Shown: positions 8,924 to 17,009 of the stretch, piece after piece
Layout of the letters: each line of letters begins with the position of its first letter
Position numbering within the stretch: the first letter of the stretch is position 1
From: Chitinophaga skermanii
GTDB lineage: Bacteria; Bacteroidota; Bacteroidia; Chitinophagales; Chitinophagaceae
Assembly: GCF_003259335.1 (NCBI RefSeq)
Contig: NZ_QLLL01000004.1
Coordinates: forward strand, 15,689-79,688
Direction: 5' to 3'
DNA: 64,000 nt
Program-made: the position numbers and the translations under genes
Notes under the pieces: generated by a model
Databases searched by the model: none
What the model saw: only the letters and a program-made list of their open reading frames with translations
What the model was told of the DNA's origin: nothing

Positions 8924-9087
8924 ATTTTCTTTTCTATTGCAGCTACAATCATGATGCCATGATGGCAAGAAATATGATTCCGATTATATGTATCGAAATA
9001 ATATATAAATATTCGTCTGCACAATTGCAACGATATATTTATTTTTATAGAAACCAATCTGTAACCCCGCTTAAATTATAGCGTTCT

Positions 9088-9759
9088 ATGATGAATCAAA
9101 GTGGCTTTGCCACCTGTATATTATCATATTCCCCGTTTATTATCAGTGCAAACGAAACGTTGTTTGAAACCTTGAAATGCTTGCCTGGATTGGAGAATAT
9201 GTGTTTGTTATCACCTGGTGTGCACGAGATTTTTAATTTATTTCGCATCGTTGATAAAGCCTTAATGTTGTTTGTTGATGTGGACGATTATGCCGTCACA
9301 ACGCTCATGCATTTCATGCAAAAAGTGAGTTACCCGCAGATGGTAGTCATTGCTATCACGGCGGATAGTGATGTACAAAAAGCGATTGGCTTCCTGCGGA
9401 TCGGGATGCGGGGTATTGTGATGAAAGAGGAGTTGAATGAAGCCTTCATACATGATATTGTAAACACCTATCCCAACAAAGGCTTTCCCATCTCGAACGT
9501 AATTACACAAAGTATTATACAAGTACTTGTTGCCGACGCGAAACAGCCTTTCGATGCCGATCTAAGCAAGCGCGAGCAACAAATATTACATCATCTTACC
9601 AAAGGCGCCAGCTACAAAATGATCGCGAGCGATTTAGAAATTTCTATTGAAACCGTACGCCACCACATCAAGCGGTTATATAAGAAGCTCGATATTAAAT
9701 CCAAAGGCGAAATCATGTCTAAGATGATGGATACACGCACTTATCACCCTTTTATGTAA
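9088..9759 (+). CDS. LuxR/NarL-type regulator with degenerate receiver domain
   Basis: A 223-residue protein with a receiver-like N-terminal domain (about 8-125) and a C-terminal LuxR helix-turn-helix (about 156-215: LSKREQQILHHLTKG, then IETVRHHIKRLYKKL). The HTH is intact. In the receiver, the N-terminal acidic pair that normally binds Mg2+ is replaced by Ser-Tyr-Ser, although an Asp-rich segment (FVDVDDY, 62-68) sits where the phosphorylated Asp would be and Lys113 is kept. It may therefore work without ordinary phosphorylation. No histidine kinase lies nearby. It ends 87 bp before the accessory cluster in the same direction and is the obvious candidate regulator, which is inference. A second ATG at 9091 is an equally possible start. 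Confidence 0.88.
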   Translation: MMNQSGFATCILSYSPFIISANETLFETLKCLPGLENMCLLSPGVHEIFNLFRIVDKALMLFVDVDDYAVTTLMHFMQKVSYPQMVVIAITADSDVQKAIGFLRIGMRGIVMKEELNEAFIHDIVNTYPNKGFPISNVITQSIIQVLVADAKQPFDADLSKREQQILHHLTKGASYKMIASDLEISIETVRHHIKRLYKKLDIKSKGEIMSKMMDTRTYHPFM

Positions 9760-9846
9760 GCCAAACCACCCTTTCATGGGATAGCCACATGTAAAGTTTC
9801 TTGTTTAATTTCATGCACGAATTTGGAAACCATATAAAACCTCTTT

Positions 9847-10299
9847 ATGAAGTTACCTGCTATATTGAAGAATGTAGGCAGCTATAACGGAATAAGTGCG
9901 GTTCAACGAAATGCTAATCGTGGCAATACCCACGGTATTTCTTTACAAAGTGATATTGAAGCCTGCGTTCGTACCGGAAATTTGGATGGAAACCCTGTAG
10001 ACCATTGCTACATACGACTCATTGGGAATAATGGCTCAATTGAAGACAGTATTTCTTTTGGACCGGATGAAACGGGCAACCCCGACAAGCGTCCTAACCG
10101 ACCCAATGCTTGTCACCTCGTGCGTAAGAATATTTCACCTGCTTCATGGCAAAAAATAAAAAGCTATTACCGCGAACATTGCGGTACAAAAGAATTTGAA
10201 TTCCGTAAACACGATTGCTGTACTTGTACCGCCAGTGCCCTCAATACCATTGGTGAACGGGCACCCGCATTCGTTACAAAAGCAAACCCAACAACATAA
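9847..10299 (+). CDS. MKL-leader protein 1; permuted papain/LRAT-like His-Cys protein
   Basis: I do not recognise a named family. The 150-residue protein is the first of four tandem paralogues. It begins MKL, has a Gly-Ile-Ser-Leu-Gln motif at 30-34, then H53-C54 at the start of a beta strand, the SISFG segment (68-72), a W with a helix (101-109), C112-G113 and finally HDCCTCT (122-128). The order His first, Cys later resembles LRAT/NlpC-like permuted papain folds, in which such a His and Cys form the active site. Here the residue before the CC pair is Asp rather than the Asn of the other copies. No signal peptide or membrane segment. It opens the cluster; the next gene follows after 30 bp. 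Confidence 0.8.
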   Translation: MKLPAILKNVGSYNGISAVQRNANRGNTHGISLQSDIEACVRTGNLDGNPVDHCYIRLIGNNGSIEDSISFGPDETGNPDKRPNRPNACHLVRKNISPASWQKIKSYYREHCGTKEFEFRKHDCCTCTASALNTIGERAPAFVTKANPTT

Positions 10300-10329
10300 T
10301 TCTCCATTCACAATAATATAGCTATCTGT

Positions 10330-10839
10330 ATGAAGTTAAAGATTGGAACATATGATGGAAGCGAGTTTAGAAGAAGCCGTTATACGGGCCGTTCAGTCGC
10401 TGATGTATTAGGCATTCGTTTGGCTGCCGACGCTGTACCTAATGATAACGATTTACCAGCGAACCTTCGCCTGTTTGCTGTACAACGACCGCTATTAGGA
10501 ATAAAAAAACATTTCGGTGAACATTGCTTTCTATTGGTAAAAGGTGATGGACCCGAAGTGTTGCAAAGTATTTCTTATGGCCCTAACGGAGCAGGACCAG
10601 ATGTTAGGGCGCTCCACGATTTAACTAATACAACTGCCTACGTACAAACAATTCCAAGGCAAACATGGCTGAATCTTAAAAACTACTATTATAATAATTG
10701 CGGCCAATATCATCTATTTTCACATAACTGCTGTACTTGTACAAGAAATGCGCTTCTAAATCAAGGGTTGGCTGTTCCTACAATTATTACCGACGCTAAT
10801 CATCATATCGGTACTACAGGGCAGTGCGCAGTAATGTAA
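10330..10839 (+). CDS. MKL-leader protein 2; permuted papain/LRAT-like His-Cys protein
   Basis: A 169-residue paralogue of the preceding protein. It begins MKLKIGTYDG, has an Arg-rich leader-like stretch, then GIRLAAD at 28-34. The core shows a RPLLGI segment (53-58), H65-C66, the SISYGPNGAGPDV loop, W113, C124-G125 and NCCTCT at 133-138. If the fold is papain-like, H65 and C134 or C135 are the best catalytic candidates. RPLLGIK is shared almost exactly with copy 3, so these two are the closest pair. It ends in QCAVM. Gap to the next gene is 16 bp, so all four copies probably share one transcript. Confidence 0.8.
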   Translation: MKLKIGTYDGSEFRRSRYTGRSVADVLGIRLAADAVPNDNDLPANLRLFAVQRPLLGIKKHFGEHCFLLVKGDGPEVLQSISYGPNGAGPDVRALHDLTNTTAYVQTIPRQTWLNLKNYYYNNCGQYHLFSHNCCTCTRNALLNQGLAVPTIITDANHHIGTTGQCAVM

Positions 10840-10855
10840 ACCAAAACCTACTTGT

Positions 10856-11431
10856 ATGAAACTGAGAATGACCACCGGCGATGTATACAGGAAGAGATCC
10901 GAAGCTTCGCAGCAAAGAATACTTCGAGGAAGAATGGCTTTACACCAGGGTATTCGCTTGGCTGCTGATGAAGAAGGTGAGGGCGAAGCATTGTTAGATG
11001 AATCTAGGAATGAAATTAATACACCCGATAGTATGCTGCCAAGTAAAGTATACTTATGGGGAGTAGTAAGGCCACTCATAGGCATCAAAGGACTTGTAGG
11101 CGATCATTGCTTCCTACAAATCACACCCACCTTTATGGAAAGTAATAATATCCTACAATCAGTGTCATACGGACAATCAGGTGGTGGTCAACCAGATGTT
11201 AGGCAAGGACACAAGAAAAATGTTGCCTACCCCATTACAGAAATAAGTAGCGACTTGTGGTTGCAAATGAAAGAAGAGTACAAAGACTGTGGTAAGTATG
11301 ATGTGATTTCTAATAATTGTTGTACCTGTGCTACCAGTGTTTTAGCAAGAAATGGATTAGATGCCCCTCAAAAGTTTTTTACAGTCAATCATAAGTTCGG
11401 TACTGATAGAAAGAGATGTGTGATTTGTTAA
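10856..11431 (+). CDS. MKL-leader protein 3; permuted papain/LRAT-like His-Cys protein
   Basis: The longest of the four paralogues, at 191 residues. It starts MKLRM, has many Arg and Gln residues, then GIRLAAD at 32-38, identical to copy 2. An acidic insertion (EEGEGEALLDE) separates this from the core: VVRPLIGIK, H84-C85, SVSYG, W135, C145-G146 and NCCTC at 154-158. The C-terminus KRCVIC adds two Cys. Identity to copy 2 at both the leader motif and the core suggests recent duplication. Function unknown; see the entry at 9847 for the fold argument. Confidence 0.8.
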   Translation: MKLRMTTGDVYRKRSEASQQRILRGRMALHQGIRLAADEEGEGEALLDESRNEINTPDSMLPSKVYLWGVVRPLIGIKGLVGDHCFLQITPTFMESNNILQSVSYGQSGGGQPDVRQGHKKNVAYPITEISSDLWLQMKEEYKDCGKYDVISNNCCTCATSVLARNGLDAPQKFFTVNHKFGTDRKRCVIC

Positions 11432-11449
11432 CAAAGAAAATCATTGTTC

Positions 11450-11929
11450 ATGAAACTTCGGTTCGAAACCACTTCCACTTATTTTTCGCATTATCATTAT
11501 ACACAAACCGTTCAACGAAGAACAGTCGGCATTCATACAGCCGCCTCCGCAAAAGAAGAGGAATTCGATATCTATGCCTGTAATAGAAACTTGGGTGGTG
11601 CCTCGTTTTCATTAGGTTTGAAACATTGTTACCTCAGTGCAAAAAAAGGCAATACAACCGTGAATTCGGCTTCCTTTAGTAGCACACAACAAGGTACACC
11701 CGATATGGCCCCCGATCATGCTTCAGCTGTATGTACGAAGGTGGGTACTATGACGATGGCCCGCTTCCAACAAATGGCCAAACAATTTGAAGAATGTGGT
11801 AAGTACAGTGTTACATCCAATAACTGCTGTTCTTGTACTTACAAAGTGTTACAGTTAAATGGTATTACACCACCCGATACTGTTTGTGGAGCAAATATGG
11901 GCGTCGGCATCCCTACAACTAAAAAATAA
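11450..11929 (+). CDS. MKL-leader protein 4; permuted papain/LRAT-like His-Cys protein
   Basis: A 159-residue, more diverged paralogue. ATG at 11450 gives MKLRFETTS and matches the other copies, so it is preferred over TTG at 11444. A GIHTAAS motif lies at 27-33, followed by DIYACNRNLGG, which parallels the EACVRTGNLDG of copy 1. The core has H59-C60, SASF, C116-G117 and NCCSCT at 125-130, with Ser replacing Thr after the CC pair. The W of the other copies is replaced by Phe. It ends 31 bp before the subtilisin gene. Confidence 0.8.
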   Translation: MKLRFETTSTYFSHYHYTQTVQRRTVGIHTAASAKEEEFDIYACNRNLGGASFSLGLKHCYLSAKKGNTTVNSASFSSTQQGTPDMAPDHASAVCTKVGTMTMARFQQMAKQFEECGKYSVTSNNCCSCTYKVLQLNGITPPDTVCGANMGVGIPTTKK

Positions 11930-11960
11930 TCATCGTATTTATCATTGATATAGCAATTAA

Positions 11961-12851
11961 ATGCAGTCATCGGATATGAATGCTGCGTACAGTATGGTGC
12001 AATTAAACGACTTGATGCATCAAACCAGCGGCCAACCAAACATTCATGTAGGTATAATCGACGGACCAGTAGATACTACGCATCACGACCTTGCCCAGTC
12101 TAATTTCCAGGCAGCCGATGATGCAGGTGTTACCTGTCGTTCAAATACCAGTTACGCTTGTACACACGGCACTTTCGTAGCGGGCATACTAGGCGCACAT
12201 CGCCAAGCGCAAAGCCCCGGTATTAGTCCTGCCTGTACATTTTGGGCACGTCCCATTTTCTGTGAAGCAGCCGATATTAACCAATGCCCCGAAGTAACAA
12301 TGGATCATTTAGCAACGGCCGTTCGTTCTGTGATGAACAAGGGTGCCAAAGTGATCAACCTCAGCTTGGGATTATCGAGTGTTGGGTTTAAAAAAGAAGA
12401 TCAGCACAACCTACAAGCAGCGTTCGATGAAGCATTTCGGAAAGGGGTAATTATTGTTGGAGCTAGCGGTAACCATGGAAGAATAGGGCACAACCCGTTA
12501 TTCGATCATCCCTGGGTAATTCCCGTAGTAGCATGCGATCAACAAGCCCGCCCCGTGGCAGCGTCGAATATTGGCCGTAGTATAGGCTTACGTGGATTAA
12601 TGGCACCCGGATGGCAAATGCAACATATTAAGTCTGGTGGCGGTCATACCGCCCTGTCAGGCACCAGTGTTGCAGCGCCTTTTGTTACAGGAAGCATCTC
12701 GTTGTTATGGTCGTTATACCCCGAAGCAAAAGCAGGTGATATTCACGCAGCTTTCACCAAATCACAAGCAGGCAAGCGTGGCATCATTCCGCCTTTACTG
12801 AACGTGGCGCAAAGCAAAGCGCATTTAGAACGAATCATCAAAACCCGGTAA
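11961..12851 (+). CDS. S8 subtilisin-like peptidase of the PatA/PatG type
   Basis: A 296-residue serine protease with an intact triad: D34 (GIIDGPVD), H69 (CTHGTFVAGIL) and S236 (SGTSVAAPFVTG), with oxyanion Asn171 (GASGNHG). The segments SPGISPACTFWARPIF, FDHPWVIPVVACD and SNIGRSIGLRGLMAPG are characteristic of PatA and the PatG protease domain, which cut leader and follower sequences in cyanobactin maturation. It has no signal peptide, propeptide or extra domain, so it should act in the cytosol. It lies among six small MKL-leader proteins, which makes them candidate substrates (inference). Gap to the next gene is 14 bp. Confidence 0.92.
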   Translation: MQSSDMNAAYSMVQLNDLMHQTSGQPNIHVGIIDGPVDTTHHDLAQSNFQAADDAGVTCRSNTSYACTHGTFVAGILGAHRQAQSPGISPACTFWARPIFCEAADINQCPEVTMDHLATAVRSVMNKGAKVINLSLGLSSVGFKKEDQHNLQAAFDEAFRKGVIIVGASGNHGRIGHNPLFDHPWVIPVVACDQQARPVAASNIGRSIGLRGLMAPGWQMQHIKSGGGHTALSGTSVAAPFVTGSISLLWSLYPEAKAGDIHAAFTKSQAGKRGIIPPLLNVAQSKAHLERIIKTR

Positions 12852-12865
12852 AATAAAATCATGTT

Positions 12866-13843
12866 ATGAATGTAGAACAATCTATGCAGGACATCACTCC
12901 AACCATTCAACCTGCACCGGCGCAGTACGTAACCCCGGTTGCAGAAGCGCCTATTGTTACGCAACAGATTATACCGCAATCGCAACCCATTGCAAGCATT
13001 GATCCACAATGTGGCTGCGGCGGAGGCGGGGAGGGCATTCAGCCCGATAATCTAGGCTATGTATACGCAATCGGTAACATCTATCCCTCTTTCCCTAATA
13101 AAAGCTTAGAGGAAGAATACATGTACGCCTACCAAGAATTCAAAGCCCAAGGCCCCCCAAATGCACTGTTTTACCAAGTATTAAGTCAAGGCCAAAACCT
13201 GTACATCGCCGAACGTATGTGCTGGATCTTGAGTATACAAGGGGTCGACAGTTACATTCTAACGCCACGTTCCAACGTAGAACTCTACCATTTTATCGCG
13301 GCTTTAGAACCGGTATTTGTAGGTGAAAGAAAGTTCGACGTAGTAGTAGGCACAAGAGGCCCACTCGCTTCACCAGAACGTTGTAACGGTTTACAATTAC
13401 CTACTGCCGTTGCAGATTTAACGTACTACTTCACGTTCAATCAATTCGTAGATGCCATGGTGAGCAATATCCCGGGCATTCCTAGAACCATCGTAGAAAG
13501 CATGCTTTCTCAAATGCTCGACATTACCGATAATGCCGGCGAAACAGATGCACACCGTGCATTAAACTACCTCACCATCCGCTCCAAAGAAATTTATTAC
13601 ATGGCTTGGCAAATGCAAAACCCAACGCCAGACCCTTCATACCCACCAGGCGTATACTTCCTGCAAGGTGTAGATGTTCAACGCAGCAATGTACAAGGTA
13701 ATAGAAGCATTATGGACGTGATCTTCCAATACCAAGCACGTGATACCGTTGATATCATTTACTACTACGTAAAAGTAGATGTAACCGGTATGTTCCCATT
13801 CATGGCAAGCAGGCACTTAGCACGCTACTACCCAGCACCATGA
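12866..13843 (+). CDS. PatG C-terminal-domain-like protein 1
   Basis: A 325-residue protein made of a Pro/Gln-rich N-terminus (1-45), a Cys-Gly knuckle IDPQCGCGGGGEG (about 46-58), and a domain starting YVYAIGNIYPSFPNKSLEEEY. This last pattern, with WILSIQGVDSYILTPR, the VVVGTRGPLASPERCNGLQLP segment and RALNYLTIRSKEIYYMAW, matches the domain C-terminal to the protease in PatG of cyanobactin clusters, whose role is unresolved. Here it is free-standing, directly after the S8 protease gene, so protease and domain may work as two subunits. It is a paralogue of the protein at 15952-16986. Confidence 0.82.
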   Translation: MNVEQSMQDITPTIQPAPAQYVTPVAEAPIVTQQIIPQSQPIASIDPQCGCGGGGEGIQPDNLGYVYAIGNIYPSFPNKSLEEEYMYAYQEFKAQGPPNALFYQVLSQGQNLYIAERMCWILSIQGVDSYILTPRSNVELYHFIAALEPVFVGERKFDVVVGTRGPLASPERCNGLQLPTAVADLTYYFTFNQFVDAMVSNIPGIPRTIVESMLSQMLDITDNAGETDAHRALNYLTIRSKEIYYMAWQMQNPTPDPSYPPGVYFLQGVDVQRSNVQGNRSIMDVIFQYQARDTVDIIYYYVKVDVTGMFPFMASRHLARYYPAP

Positions 13844-13861
13844 TATTTTTCCATGTAATGA

Positions 13862-15652
13862 ATGCATTTCAATATGACTAAAATCACCATTCCCAAATTC
13901 GACCCCGTATTTAACACGGTCATTGCACTGGGCGGTACAACTACAGACTACCTACTAACAAATCCTGTAAAAGACTTCGTTAGTACGGCGTTTACCATCG
14001 AGTTTTGGATGTTGGCCAACACAAATTCAACCGGCACCATCCTCTCGTATACATTAACAGGTGAGAAGTCACTTGTTATTACCAACCCTTCAAACATCAA
14101 CATTTATATCAACAACATTCAAGTAGCGGCCACGAATGTTAGTTTCGTGAATACGACTACTGAAATCGATGAATGGCACTACTTCACATTATCATGGGAA
14201 AATACAACAGGTACACTGCTTTTGTATAAAGATGGGGTGCTAGTATACTCTTCCATATTGGCGGCCATGACTACCATTCAACCCGGAGGCTCCCTCGTAA
14301 TTGGTCAATTACAAGGTTCGCCAGGTGGGAATATGAGTAGTTCTTTTAAAGGGAAACTCACCCAGTTTAGGGTATGGAATAACGTACGCCCGGCATATAA
14401 TGTAGAGCAAGATATGAACCGTAATATTTACGGCGATGGTATGTTGGTGCCTTGGCAATTGTCGAGCCTCGATGCAGAAGTTAATCAAATTGCCGGGGGC
14501 TGGTTTATGCAGAATAATACCTTGCAATCCATTTTGTTGGCAGTAGTACCTCAGCCATATGATGGTGAAACATATCTTATTAGGTCGCTAAATAACGGTT
14601 TAACATGGGAAGATCCTAAGCCGAAACCGAATAATCTCTACTACAATATCGCCGTTCAGCAGCAAAGTAATACGGTGTGGGCATCTTTAAACAACTCTTC
14701 ATATAATACCTATAATTCGTACGACGGGGGAACTACTTGGACGAATACTTATCCCGCTTCCATGATGTCGATCAATTCTGCTGTACCCAATTTAATGGTA
14801 GGCATTGGTACAGATAGTTCATTATGGGCGATGGTAAACGGGGCGCCTTTTGCACAACTAAATGCCGATTATAAATATAGTTGGGTGAGTGCCTTAATGC
14901 CGAGTGTTATATACGCCGTTACGACTACTAATCAATTGGTGTTTTCTACCTCTGGTGGTAAAGCAGGTTCATTCGCACCCGTAGCGAACTTTACTAACCC
15001 TGTTAAAATGGTGCAAACCTATAATAACATTGTAGCTGTATTAACATTAGCAGGCGAGGTATATATTTCCGTTGATCAAAGGGTGACTTGGAAGAAGTTA
15101 ATTACTGATTCGATGTTGGATATAGCGTTTATTAATGTGATTAATTATGAACTCTGGGCGGTTACTACATCGAACTTAGCCTTCCGCACATCGGTGAACA
15201 TGGAAATGGTGATTAACTGGCAGTTGAATGAAGGATACGGTTGCTTTGGGTTCGATTATTCGGGTAACGATAACAATGCGTATATCTACGGCTGTACCAC
15301 GTACAACGACGAAGAAGCATGGGAAATCTCTACCATCATTCGTTCGCCACAATTTATCGAAAGTAATACAGATCTCATTCCATATATCAGTAGCCACGTT
15401 CGTAAGCAATTATACCTCGAAGAAAAAGCAGAAGCCATGGGCCCTATCATTGGTGAAGGGTTGATGGAAAAAATCGCAGAAGAAGCATCCGTAAGGGCTC
15501 GTAAAGTTACTCGCAGCCGTGGTACTACTACCTCGCGTAAAGCAACTGCAGCTCCCAAAAAAGCTGCCGCCGCTCCTAAGAAAGCAGCTGCTAAAGCCGC
15601 CGCGAAACCGGCTAAGAAAGCTGCTACTCGTTCATCATCTAAAAAGAAATAA
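13862..15652 (+). CDS. LamG / beta-propeller-like protein with histone-like C-terminal tail
   Basis: A 596-residue protein without a signal peptide. Residues 25-195 form a LamG-like concanavalin fold (STAFTIEFWMLAN, then DEWHYFTLSWE, then FKGKLTQFRVWNNVR). Residues 215-440 carry BNR/YCF48-like repeats (RSLNNGLTWEDP, NSYDGGTTWTN, ISVDQRVTWKKL). A second LamG-like fragment (NWQLNEGYGCFGFDYSGNDNNAY) follows. The last 50 residues, from about 547, are Lys/Ala/Pro/Arg/Ser-rich and look like histone H1. Such modules usually bind glycans or act as structural spikes. The start is ATG 13862 or ATG 13874 (MTKITIPKFD); the latter resembles the MKTPKFD of the second PatG-like protein. Two bases separate its stop from the next start. 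Confidence 0.75.
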   Translation: MHFNMTKITIPKFDPVFNTVIALGGTTTDYLLTNPVKDFVSTAFTIEFWMLANTNSTGTILSYTLTGEKSLVITNPSNINIYINNIQVAATNVSFVNTTTEIDEWHYFTLSWENTTGTLLLYKDGVLVYSSILAAMTTIQPGGSLVIGQLQGSPGGNMSSSFKGKLTQFRVWNNVRPAYNVEQDMNRNIYGDGMLVPWQLSSLDAEVNQIAGGWFMQNNTLQSILLAVVPQPYDGETYLIRSLNNGLTWEDPKPKPNNLYYNIAVQQQSNTVWASLNNSSYNTYNSYDGGTTWTNTYPASMMSINSAVPNLMVGIGTDSSLWAMVNGAPFAQLNADYKYSWVSALMPSVIYAVTTTNQLVFSTSGGKAGSFAPVANFTNPVKMVQTYNNIVAVLTLAGEVYISVDQRVTWKKLITDSMLDIAFINVINYELWAVTTSNLAFRTSVNMEMVINWQLNEGYGCFGFDYSGNDNNAYIYGCTTYNDEEAWEISTIIRSPQFIESNTDLIPYISSHVRKQLYLEEKAEAMGPIIGEGLMEKIAEEASVRARKVTRSRGTTTSRKATAAPKKAAAAPKKAAAKAAAKPAKKAATRSSSKKK

Positions 15653-15654
15653 CC

Positions 15655-15921
15655 ATGAAATTGCATCGCTCACTACCCATGTACAATGCACATACTGCTC
15701 AACAGGTTTATACGAATAGATGGATGAACCGTGCAGGTACTTCCTTGTCATTACAAACATCTTCAGGATGTCTCGAAAAATGCGCCGGTTCCGCTGCTTC
15801 CGCATGTGCTGGATGTGCTTTAACAGACTATGCTTGTTGGAGTAATTGTGCCGGGGAAGGTGCTGCAAAGTGTATCATGAATTGTAATAAAGCTGCCATG
15901 AAGCAATATCAAGGCTTGTGA
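15655..15921 (+). CDS. Small Cys-rich MKL-leader peptide 1 (twin CX3C)
   Basis: An 88-residue peptide with the same MKL start as the four paralogues. A leader-like stretch with a GTSLSLQTS motif (28-36) precedes a Cys-rich core with eight Cys: C39-C43, C51-C54, C61-C65 and C73-C77. Three pairs are spaced CX3C and one CX2C, the spacing of disulfide-bonded helical hairpins. Little else is conserved, and Ala and Gly dominate. By size and architecture it resembles a bacteriocin or RiPP precursor; that is inference, and I recognise no named family. It starts 2 bp after the LamG gene stop, which suggests coupled translation. Confidence 0.78.
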   Translation: MKLHRSLPMYNAHTAQQVYTNRWMNRAGTSLSLQTSSGCLEKCAGSAASACAGCALTDYACWSNCAGEGAAKCIMNCNKAAMKQYQGL

Positions 15922-15951
15922 TCTTTCTTCTTCACTCACAAACACATTCAT

Positions 15952-16986
15952 ATGAAATATACAAGGGGAAATGACGGTGTTTTGCAACACCCGCAAAACC
16001 ATCCTTATCCCATGAAAACGCCCAAATTCGATACGGCTCGTTTTCTTGAAAACACCAATAAAACACTTATTCAACCTCAATGCGGTTGTCAAGGTAATGC
16101 CGGTAATGCTGCCCCAACCGGTGGCGGTTGTACATGCGGCCATGGCGGAACGGAAGAGTATGTGTACGTGTCTGGTGATATCATTCCCCGGTTTCCATCT
16201 CAAAGCTTGGAAAACGAGTTTTACCAAGTAGCTGTAACCGACCCGGCAGATAAAAATCTACCCTTTTCCATGATCGCGTTCAAGTACTTGCGTGAACCAC
16301 GCAACTTGTACATCGCCCGGGAAATGAACTGGATTTTCCAAGTGTATGGGTTCCTAGATATGTACGCTATCAAGGTTACCACCAACCGCATGCTCAGCGA
16401 ACTCATCGAATCTATCGCGCCTCGCCCGAATGAAATTGTATACGATATTCTTCTCGGCGAAAAAATGCCCAGCTTCCTGGAGGTAAATGTTTCGCAACAA
16501 CTGCAATACGTCACCATGACACAGTTGTACGAAATAACGGCTACTGAATATGTAAAAGCAATTATCAAAGCCATCCAGAAAACAGGTGCCATTATCAGTA
16601 GTATCGGTAGTGGAAGTGGGAGCGGGGGGAGCGGCAGCGATGACTTAACACAACAAGTTACCGTAATCTTCTACAACGCATTACAGTTGATTAAAAATAC
16701 AGGTGACGACGATAAATACCGCGCGCTCAATTTCATTGTATTGCGTTACATGGTGTTTTATGTTGAAACATGGACTATGCAGTATAAGAATACAGATGAA
16801 TATTCGCTGCAACGTGTGAATGCAAACCCCGTAGAAGTATATGGTGAAATGAAAATTGTCACCATCGTATTCACCTACCAAAGTAAAATTTCAGCAGCTA
16901 CAATCAATTATGCGGTAACGGTAGATGTGTCGACCGAGTTCCCATTCATTGTGGTGCCTTGGGCGAAATACTATCCCGGTATTTAA
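15952..16986 (+). CDS. PatG C-terminal-domain-like protein 2
   Basis: A 344-residue paralogue of the protein at 12866. The N-terminus has a Cys-Gly knuckle (IQPQCGCQGN, then GGGCTCGHGG), followed by EYVYVSGDIIPRFPSQSLENEF, WIFQVYGFLDMYAI, a Gly/Ser linker (GSGSGSGGSGSDD, about residues 219-231) and RALNFIVLRYMVFYVETW. It has four Cys at the knuckle against two in the first copy. An internal ATG at 16012 (MKTPKFDTARF) is a plausible alternative start, giving 324 residues and an N-terminus like that of neighbouring genes. The Gly/Ser linker sits where copy 1 has a short loop. Function unknown; cytosolic by lack of signal. Confidence 0.8.
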   Translation: MKYTRGNDGVLQHPQNHPYPMKTPKFDTARFLENTNKTLIQPQCGCQGNAGNAAPTGGGCTCGHGGTEEYVYVSGDIIPRFPSQSLENEFYQVAVTDPADKNLPFSMIAFKYLREPRNLYIAREMNWIFQVYGFLDMYAIKVTTNRMLSELIESIAPRPNEIVYDILLGEKMPSFLEVNVSQQLQYVTMTQLYEITATEYVKAIIKAIQKTGAIISSIGSGSGSGGSGSDDLTQQVTVIFYNALQLIKNTGDDDKYRALNFIVLRYMVFYVETWTMQYKNTDEYSLQRVNANPVEVYGEMKIVTIVFTYQSKISAATINYAVTVDVSTEFPFIVVPWAKYYPGI

Positions 16987-17009
16987 TTTTTTCAGTTAAA
17001 TCTTCACAT

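Noticed and set aside
15286..15666. 126-residue open frame opposite the end of the LamG gene
   Set aside because: Mirror image of the Ala/Lys-rich tail; no start signal or domain.
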